From the NCBI GenBank assembly GCA_035541775.1, contig DATKMP010000199.1:1-12238 (forward strand): a DNA stretch of 12,238 nt, given 5' to 3'. Source of the DNA: DATKMP01 sp035541775 (GTDB taxonomy: Bacteria > Bacteroidota > Ignavibacteria > UBA10030). Position numbers and translations under genes: made by a program. Shown here piece after piece: positions 7,298 to 12,238 of the stretch (the first letter of the stretch is position 1; each line of letters opens with the position of its first letter). Under the pieces are notes generated by a model, which saw only the letters and a program-made list of their open reading frames with translations, was not told the DNA's origin and made no database searches.

Positions 7298-8362
7298 ATG
7301 GCAGTAAAAGTAGGTATTAACGGTTTTGGCCGTATCGGCAGACAGATCATCAATGTCATGGCAGACAAAGGCGTTCTTGGAAAGACGCTGGATGTCGTTG
7401 CTGTGGTCGATGTGAGCACCGATGCAAAATATTTTGCATATCAATTAAAGTACGATTCTATTCATGGACATTTTCGCGGAACCGTCGGCAGCGAAAAGAG
7501 CAATCCATCGCTCGAAGCAGATGATATTCTCGTCGTCAACGGACACAAAATCAAATGCGTCTTAGCACAAAAAGATCCTTCGCAATTGCCTTGGAAAGAA
7601 CTCGGTGTCGATATCGTTATCGAATCCACCGGCTTGTTCACGGATTCTGAAAAAGCAAAAGGCCACATCGCCGCAGGCGCAAAGAAAGTGATTATCTCTG
7701 CACCGGGTAAAGGAGAAGTGAAGACGCTTCTCATGGGTGTGAACGATAACGAATACGATTCTGCAAAGCACAATATTGTGTCGAACGCATCCTGCACGAC
7801 CAACTGCCTTGCTCCTGTAGTGCATGTTTTAATTAAAGAAGGCATTGGAGTCGAAACGGGATTGATGACAACGATTCATTCGACGACAGCAACGCAAAAA
7901 ACCGTCGATGGTCCTTCGAAAAAGGACTGGCGAGGTGGCCGAGCAGCAGCGAACAATATTATTCCTTCGACAACAGGCGCGGCAAAAGCAGTTGGAGAAG
8001 TGCTTCCCATGGTTAAAGGAAAATTAACCGGCATGTCGTTCCGGGTTCCCACACTGGATGTTTCCGTTATTGATTTAACGTTTCGTTCGACACGCGATAC
8101 TTCGATCGAAGAAATCGATTCGCTGTTAAAGAAAGCGTCCGAGACGTACCTCAAGGGTATTCTCGGTTATTGCAACGAAGAAGTTGTTTCGACGGACTTC
8201 ATTCACGACGATCGTTCTTCGATCTACGATTCTCTTGCAACCTTACAGAACAATCTGAAGGGCGAAAAGAGATTTTTCAAAGTTGTTTCATGGTACGATA
8301 ACGAGTGGGGTTATTCCAACCGCACCGTCGATCTGACCGTGTTAATAGCATCGAAGCTGTAA
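7298..8362 (+). CDS. gap: Glyceraldehyde-3-phosphate dehydrogenase, NAD-dependent, glycosomal-like type
   Basis: GAPDH oxidises glyceraldehyde-3-phosphate to 1,3-bisphosphoglycerate with NAD and phosphate in glycolysis, and runs in reverse for gluconeogenesis. The Rossmann fingerprint INGFGRIGR is at residues 7-15, an aspartate ends the second strand (VVD, 36-38; favours NAD), the active-site cysteine is C166 in SNASCTTNC, and the catalytic histidine is H194. The C-terminal SWYDNEWGYSNR (331-342) is canonical. The protein has 354 residues, longer than the roughly 330-340 of most bacterial forms. The extra length and several segments (VSTDAKYFAYQLKYDSIHG, LPWKELGVDIVIESTGLF, DRSSIYDSLATLQNNL) match my memory of trypanosomatid glycosomal GAPDH far better than common bacterial GapA. 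The start is set by GGAGG about 11 bases upstream. It precedes pgk, the next step, but a hairpin separates them. Confidence 0.97.
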   Translation: MAVKVGINGFGRIGRQIINVMADKGVLGKTLDVVAVVDVSTDAKYFAYQLKYDSIHGHFRGTVGSEKSNPSLEADDILVVNGHKIKCVLAQKDPSQLPWKELGVDIVIESTGLFTDSEKAKGHIAAGAKKVIISAPGKGEVKTLLMGVNDNEYDSAKHNIVSNASCTTNCLAPVVHVLIKEGIGVETGLMTTIHSTTATQKTVDGPSKKDWRGGRAAANNIIPSTTGAAKAVGEVLPMVKGKLTGMSFRVPTLDVSVIDLTFRSTRDTSIEEIDSLLKKASETYLKGILGYCNEEVVSTDFIHDDRSSIYDSLATLQNNLKGEKRFFKVVSWYDNEWGYSNRTVDLTVLIASKL

Positions 8363-8395
8363 GAAGAAAGCGAAATGGGAAGATGATCGTATGAA

Positions 8396-8452
8396 CGTCA
8401 TTCCCCGTTGTAGTCTATGGGAATCCAGATGTGAACTTCATGTCTGGATTCC
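8396..8452. repeat. Nested inverted-repeat element between gap and pgk
   Basis: The segment starts CGTCATTCCC (8396-8405), continues to GGGAATCCAG (8419-8428), and ends CTGGATTCC (8444-8452). GGGAAT can pair with the upstream ATTCCC or, as GGAATCCAGA, with the downstream TCTGGATTCC. The CGTCATTCCC...GGGAATCCAG layout resembles intergenic repeats found widely in bacterial genomes, so this may be a dispersed REP-like or MITE-like copy; its copy number cannot be seen here. Confidence 0.55.
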
Positions 8453-8460
8453 TTTGTTTA
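8420..8460 (+). terminator. Rho-independent terminator after gap
   Basis: GGAATCCAGA (8420-8429) and TCTGGATTCC (8443-8452) form a perfect 10-bp stem with a 13-base loop, followed by TTTGTTTA. It lies about 58 bases after the gap stop. It may end most gap transcripts or attenuate read-through into pgk. The T-tract is interrupted, so efficiency is uncertain. Confidence 0.65.
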
Positions 8461-8507
8461 ATAAACAACTGATGTTGGGGCGAAGTGAACAAATCTATTT
8501 TGTTAAC

Positions 8508-8540
8508 CATGAATTCATGAAAAGGAAAAGGCAGCTATGA
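8508..8540 (+). other. Palindrome and two chained mini-ORFs at the pgk start
   Basis: CATGAATTCATG (8508-8519) is a perfect 12-bp palindrome. ATG at 8509 reads three codons (MNS) and stops at 8518-8520, overlapping an ATG at 8517 as ATGA. That second ATG reads MKRKRQL and stops at 8538-8540, overlapping the pgk ATG at 8537, again as ATGA. The purine-rich AAGGAAAAGG that serves pgk lies inside the second mini-ORF. Function is unproven. Confidence 0.3.
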
Positions 8541-9802
8541 ATAAAAAAACTGTCCGTGATATTGACCTCAAAGGCAAACGCGTCTTGATGCGTGTGGATT
8601 TTAACGTGCCGTTGAAGAACGGTGTCATTCAAGATGATATCCGCATTCGCGCAGCGTTGCCGACGATTCAATATGTGTTGGATCAAAGACCAAAATATTT
8701 AGTTTTAATGTCGCATCTGGGCGATCCCAAAAAAGATGCAAAGAAAGCAAAAGAAAAAGCAGAAAAAGACGGCAAGCCGTTCGATGAAGCAAAGTTCATC
8801 GAAGGCAAATGCAAAATGAAACCGGTTGTTGCGCATCTTTCTGAATTGCTCGGCAAACCGGTAAAGCTTGCTCCGGCAGCAATTGGTGCAGAAACCAAAG
8901 CGATGGTTGATGCATTGAAGCAGGACGAAATTTTGATGCTGGAAAATACGCGATTCCACAAAGAAGAAACCAGCAAAGAAGCATCCGAACGTGAAGCGAT
9001 GGCAAAGCAACTTGCAGAATATGCCGATGTGTATGTGAATGATGCATTCGGCACCGCACACCGCGCGCATGCTTCGACGGAAACGGTCGCACATTATTTA
9101 CCGGCTGTCGCTGGATTTTTGATGGAAAAAGAATTGGCGTATCTCAGCAAAGCAACCGATAATCCGGTGAAGCCGTACGTTGCCGTTATTGGCGGCGCAA
9201 AAATTTCCGGCAAAATCGATGTGATCCAAAACCTGATGACCAAAGTCGATGCATTACTCATCGGCGGCGGAATGATGTACACATTCTACAAAGCTCAGGG
9301 ATTGGAAATCGGTAAATCGCTGCTGGAAGAAGATAAAATTGAATTAGCAAAACAAATTCTCGACACGGCTAAAGCGAAGAATGTGCGATTGCTGTTGCCG
9401 GTTGATACCGTTGTTGCGGATAAATTCGATAATGATGCTGCGACAAAGATTGTCAAGGTGAATGCAATTCCAGCGGATTGGACCGGACTCGATATCGGAC
9501 CGGAAACCATAAAACTTTTTGCCGGAGAAATTGTCAAAGCAAAAACGGTTGTCTGGAATGGACCGATGGGTGTGTTTGAACTTTCGAACTTTGCCAAAGG
9601 AACCACGGCCATTGCGCAGGCATTAGCCGATGCGACAAAATCCGGTGCAACGACCATTGTCGGCGGCGGTGATTCTGCATCTGCTATTGCGAAAGCAAAA
9701 TTAGACAAAGCGGTTTCGCACGTTTCGACCGGCGGTGGTGCTTCGCTCGAATATCTCGAAGGCAAAGTATTGCCCGGCGTTGCGGCGTTGAACGACAAAT
9801 AA
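8537..9802 (+). CDS. pgk: Phosphoglycerate kinase with lysine-rich insertion
   Basis: PGK transfers the acyl phosphate of 1,3-bisphosphoglycerate to ADP, the first ATP-yielding step of glycolysis. The 421 residues carry the family motifs in order: RVDFNVPL (19-26), RIRAALPTI (36-44), SHLG (59-62), LENTRFHKEE (135-144), VNDAFGTAHRAHAS (167-180), AGFLMEKEL (192-200), GGAKISGKI (219-227), VVWNGPMGVFE (338-348), and the C-terminal TIVGGGDSASA (373-383) and STGGGASLEYLEG (397-409). Most bacterial PGKs are about 390-400 residues. The excess is a lysine-rich stretch at about 64-90, right after SHLG, where the usual SHLGRP reads SHLGDP. From memory, spirochaete-type PGKs share this form. AAGGAAAAGG lies upstream of the ATG at 8537. 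Coupling to gap is suggested by adjacency, although the terminator between them implies separate control. Confidence 0.97.
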   Translation: MNKKTVRDIDLKGKRVLMRVDFNVPLKNGVIQDDIRIRAALPTIQYVLDQRPKYLVLMSHLGDPKKDAKKAKEKAEKDGKPFDEAKFIEGKCKMKPVVAHLSELLGKPVKLAPAAIGAETKAMVDALKQDEILMLENTRFHKEETSKEASEREAMAKQLAEYADVYVNDAFGTAHRAHASTETVAHYLPAVAGFLMEKELAYLSKATDNPVKPYVAVIGGAKISGKIDVIQNLMTKVDALLIGGGMMYTFYKAQGLEIGKSLLEEDKIELAKQILDTAKAKNVRLLLPVDTVVADKFDNDAATKIVKVNAIPADWTGLDIGPETIKLFAGEIVKAKTVVWNGPMGVFELSNFAKGTTAIAQALADATKSGATTIVGGGDSASAIAKAKLDKAVSHVSTGGGASLEYLEGKVLPGVAALNDK

Positions 9803-9858
9803 GAATTCTGAATTCAGAAAACAGATTTCTGAAGATCGAAGTTAGAATGAAGAAGTAA

Positions 9859-9896
9859 AAGAAGGGCTGTCGGTGTTATGCTGGCAGCTTCTTTTT
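9859..9896 (+). terminator. Rho-independent terminator after pgk
   Basis: GCTGTC (9866-9871) pairs with GGCAGC (9883-9888) with one G-T pair. AAGAA (9859-9863) pairs with TTCTT (9889-9893) outside it, leaving two unpaired G bases on the left side. A run of T follows directly (to 9895). It sits about 60 bases after the pgk stop and has the usual stem plus T-tract form. Confidence 0.7.
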
Positions 9897-9974
9897 ATGT
9901 AATGATTTACAAAAGCTAATTGCTAACAGCTTGAAGTCATAAAATCAAAAATCACTAAATCATAAAATCTAAAA

Positions 9975-10901
9975 ATGGCTTACAACGATTCCAACTATTA
10001 CCGTCCTTCGATGTTTGGAGGATTCCAATTTTTTCCGCCGGTGATCAAAAGTCTGCTCATTGCCAACGGTGCGGTATTTATCCTGATGTGGTTCTTCAGT
10101 GCATTTCATTTTAGTGGCGTGAGTCTGGGGGATGTGCTTACCGTGACGTTTGGATTGATGCCGCTCGGTCATGGGTTTTATCCTTGGCAGCTCATTACAT
10201 ATCAGTTTATGCATGCGGATTTTTGGCACATCTTTTTTAATATGGTGTTTGGATTGTGGATGTTTGGAATGGAAGTGGAGCATGTTTGGGGATCGAAGAA
10301 GTTTCTCATTTATTATTTGACGTGTGGTGTTGTTGCTGGATTATTTCAACTCCTTCTCTCGCCATTCTTTGAACCGACGCTTGGCCCTACCATCGGTGCA
10401 TCCGGCGCAGTGTATGGAGTGATGGTGGCGTTTGCAACAATGTTTCCTGATCGATATATCTATTTGTATTTTCTCATTCCGATAAAAGTAAAATATTTTA
10501 TCATCTTCTTGATTGTCTTTGGCGTGATGTCGGTCGGTGGTGCAGGCAATGTTGCTAACCTCGCGCACCTTGGCGGGGCTGTTGCGGGATATCTTTATAT
10601 TTTGATCGATCGTCGATGGAAAACACGTTCACGTACAAGTACTACATTTCAATCATGGACAAATCCTTCGGCATGGAGTAAGCCATCCAGCAGCGGCGGC
10701 GACGTGATGGATGCAAAAGTGTTCGATATTAAGGACTCGAAAAATTTTGAATCGAAGGAAAAGTCCGCCACAACGGATAAACCGGATGAGATGCAAAAAC
10801 GTATTGATAACATTCTCGATAAGATCAGCCAGAGCGGGTATCAGAGTTTAACGGATGAAGAAAAAAAGATTTTATTCGATGCAAGCAAACGAATGAACTA
10901 A
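9975..10901 (+). CDS. Rhomboid family intramembrane serine protease with DUF6576-like tail
   Basis: Rhomboids cut transmembrane helices of substrate proteins within the membrane. Hydrophobic segments suggest about six transmembrane helices between residues 24 and 212. The catalytic serine is S143 in GASGAVYG and the paired histidine is H198 in NLAHLGGAVAGY. The H-x-x-x-x-H-x-x-x-N pattern of the second helix (HADFWHIFFN, H80, H85, N89) is also present, so the enzyme should be active. After the membrane domain comes a polar linker (about 214-270) and a short helical tail, 272-308 (MQKRIDNILDKISQSGYQSL, then TDEEKKILFDAS), matching DUF6576, which I know mainly from Bacteroidota rhomboids. The ATG at 9975 has no clear Shine-Dalgarno site, and the spacer before it repeats TCATAAAATC (9937-9946, 9960-9969). 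The ispG start follows 42 bases after the stop, so co-transcription is likely. Substrates are unknown. Confidence 0.93.
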   Translation: MAYNDSNYYRPSMFGGFQFFPPVIKSLLIANGAVFILMWFFSAFHFSGVSLGDVLTVTFGLMPLGHGFYPWQLITYQFMHADFWHIFFNMVFGLWMFGMEVEHVWGSKKFLIYYLTCGVVAGLFQLLLSPFFEPTLGPTIGASGAVYGVMVAFATMFPDRYIYLYFLIPIKVKYFIIFLIVFGVMSVGGAGNVANLAHLGGAVAGYLYILIDRRWKTRSRTSTTFQSWTNPSAWSKPSSSGGDVMDAKVFDIKDSKNFESKEKSATTDKPDEMQKRIDNILDKISQSGYQSLTDEEKKILFDASKRMN

Positions 10902-10943
10902 TTGTTCATTCGCGTTGTTGAAGAATAAAACTTGGATGATACT

Positions 10944-12026
10944 ATGACAGCAAAATATCGAACAACGATGAGAAGGAAAACACGGCAGGTCAATGTCGGC
11001 GGAATAAAAATTGGCGGCGATGCGCCGATTTCCGTGCAAACGATGACGAAAGCCAAAACGGACGATGTTGCCGGAGTCGTTGCCCAAATTAAAACGGCTG
11101 CCGATGCAGGTGTCGATATTGTCCGCGTTACGGTGAATGATAAAGAAGCCGCCGAAGCAATTGCAGAAATTGTGAAACAATCTCCTGTGCCGATTGTTGC
11201 GGATATTCATTTCAACCATATCTTTGCATTAAAAGCGATTGAAGCCGGCGTTGCAAAAGTTCGCATCAATCCGGGAAATATCGGATCGAAAGATCGCATT
11301 CATCAAGTATTATCTGCCGCAAAAGAGCGCGGCATTCCGATTCGTATCGGCGTAAATTCCGGTTCGCTGGAACAGGATATTCTAGAAAAGCATGGGTATC
11401 CAACAGCCGAAGCATTATACGAAAGTGCGATGCGGCATGTGGGAATTTGTGAAGAATTTGATTTTCATGATATTGTCATCTCGGTAAAATCCACTGATGT
11501 GAAATTGATGATCGATGCGTACCGCCTTGTTGCAGAACGTTCGGATATTCCGTTGCATCTTGGTGTTACAGAAGCTGGTCCAACACGTTCCGGAACGATC
11601 AAGTCGGCGGTTGGAATCGGTGCATTGTTGTCGGAAGGAATCGGCGATACAATTCGTGTTTCGTTGACGGATGAACCGGTGAAGGAAGTGGAAGTCGGAA
11701 AAGAAATTCTTCGTTCATTGAATCTTGCTTCGCGCAATGTCGAATTGATTGCATGCCCCACATGCGGGCGTGTTGAAGTCGATCTTTTTAAAATTATGGG
11801 TGAGCTGGAACAGAAGCTTGCACACATAAAGAAACCGGTCACGGTTGCCGTGCTTGGTTGTGTGGTGAACGGGCCGGGCGAAGCAAGCGCGGCAGATATC
11901 GGTATCGCATCGGGAAAAGGCGTCGGTATTTTGTACCGCAAAGGCGAAATGATCAAGCGTGTGAAAGAAGAAGATATTGTCCCGACGATTTTGGAAGAGG
12001 TTGAAAAATTTCAGCCCAAGTCTTAA
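10944..12026 (+). CDS. ispG: 4-hydroxy-3-methylbut-2-en-1-yl diphosphate synthase
   Basis: IspG (GcpE) converts 2-C-methyl-D-erythritol 2,4-cyclodiphosphate to HMBPP in the MEP isoprenoid pathway, using a [4Fe-4S] cluster. The 360 residues are close to the short bacterial form (E. coli, 372). The N-terminal TIM-barrel part shows VGGIKIGGDAPISVQTMT, ADIHFNHIFALKA and RINPGNIG. The cluster ligands are CPTC (C271, C274 from this start) and C306 in VLGCVVNGPGE, with the conserved glutamate at 313 after NGPG. The frame also opens with TTG at 10932, but the ATG at 10944 has GGA seven bases upstream and gives an N-terminus aligned with known IspG proteins, so I prefer it. A short mini-ORF (ATG at 10936, MIL) ends in TGA overlapping this ATG. 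It follows the rhomboid gene closely. No terminator is apparent downstream. Presence of the gene indicates the MEP rather than the mevalonate route. Confidence 0.96.
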   Translation: MTAKYRTTMRRKTRQVNVGGIKIGGDAPISVQTMTKAKTDDVAGVVAQIKTAADAGVDIVRVTVNDKEAAEAIAEIVKQSPVPIVADIHFNHIFALKAIEAGVAKVRINPGNIGSKDRIHQVLSAAKERGIPIRIGVNSGSLEQDILEKHGYPTAEALYESAMRHVGICEEFDFHDIVISVKSTDVKLMIDAYRLVAERSDIPLHLGVTEAGPTRSGTIKSAVGIGALLSEGIGDTIRVSLTDEPVKEVEVGKEILRSLNLASRNVELIACPTCGRVEVDLFKIMGELEQKLAHIKKPVTVAVLGCVVNGPGEASAADIGIASGKGVGILYRKGEMIKRVKEEDIVPTILEEVEKFQPKS

Positions 12027-12142
12027 TCGATTGTTAAGTGTGTTAAATATTTTTCCTGTCATAAACTTTCCTTTCTCTCCTTCGTCTAAATTACAGAGAA
12101 CAAAAAAAGTTCAATAAATAATTTTTAGATAAAGGAGATACC

Positions 12143-12238
12143 ATGATAAAACGAATTTGGACAATAGGAGTAATCTTGCTTTTGACCGGTGGTGGAGAGT
12201 TATTGGCACAACAACAAAAGATGGCTCCAACACACCCA
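12143..12238 (+). CDS. Secreted protein, N-terminus only (runs off the window)
   Basis: Only 32 codons are visible before the window ends. They read MIKRIWTIGVILLLTGGGEL followed by LAQQQKMAPTHP, a typical signal peptide with basic start, hydrophobic core and a likely cleavage after LLA. The Shine-Dalgarno site AAAGGAG (12131-12137) is strong and five bases from the ATG at 12143. The mature sequence is too short to assign a family. The 116-base gap after ispG (12027-12142) is AT-rich with a small GAAC/GTTC hairpin around 12099-12113, and no gene in it is evident. Confidence 0.75.
   Translation, partial: MIKRIWTIGVILLLTGGGELLAQQQKMAPTHP

Noticed and set aside
7063..7444. Minus-strand frames spanning the fic-gap spacer
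   Set aside because: They run antisense into the gap coding region, have no ribosome site, and their translations are of low complexity with no family resemblance.
8705..9094. Long minus-strand frames opposite pgk, such as 8705-9094
   Set aside because: They are shadows produced by the biased codon use of pgk, with cysteine- and phenylalanine-rich nonsense translations.
9937..9969. Two direct copies of TCATAAAATC as a CRISPR-like or regulatory repeat
   Set aside because: Only two short AT-rich copies with no spacer regularity; chance is likely in this A/T-rich leader.
10932..10943. TTG start four codons upstream of the ispG ATG
   Set aside because: The ATG at 10944 has a better-placed GGA site and a family-like N-terminus; the TTG has no ribosome site.

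Overview
The window is ordinary bacterial chromosome of moderate GC with tightly packed genes. A member of the Bacteroidota/Ignavibacteriota/Chlorobi (FCB) group fits best. This rests on a secreted single-FnIII-like protein, a rhomboid protease with a DUF6576-like C-terminal tail, a secreted protein resembling DUF6263, weak or absent Shine-Dalgarno sites before several genes, and an MEP-pathway gene (ispG). No rRNA, tRNA, CRISPR array, transposase or phage gene is visible, and the lineage call is inference.

Layout. Bases 23-1098 carry a small secreted FnIII-like protein and the Maf nucleotide pyrophosphatase, both on +. A long-chain acyl-CoA synthetase (fadD-like) converges on maf from the minus strand and starts at 2839, not at the longest possible start. 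Divergent from it are a secreted protein of unknown function (3003-3854) and, 43 bases on, a second and quite different acyl-CoA synthetase (3898-5814). A self-contained fic gene (5976-7088) follows. It looks AT-richer than its neighbours, and its promoter region holds a perfect 13-bp inverted repeat plus a third copy of the same element.

Next come two glycolytic genes, gap (7298-8362) and pgk (8537-9802). They are separated by a nested inverted-repeat element that can form a terminator. A second terminator-like hairpin follows pgk. The rhomboid protease (9975-10901) and ispG (about 10944-12026) are probably co-transcribed. The window ends inside a secreted protein of which only the signal peptide is visible (12143 onward).

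The genes fall into functional sets: fatty acid activation (two AMP-forming ligases), lower glycolysis (GAPDH and PGK catalyse consecutive steps), isoprenoid precursor synthesis (IspG), and envelope or proteolysis functions. Both glycolytic enzymes have unusual sequence types: the GAPDH reads like the trypanosomatid glycosomal form, and the PGK has a lysine-rich insertion after its SHLG motif.

I found no clear undescribed multi-gene system. The strongest leads are the Fic operator, the nested hairpins between gap and pgk, the GAPDH/PGK types, and short ATGA-overlapping mini-ORFs just before three start codons.
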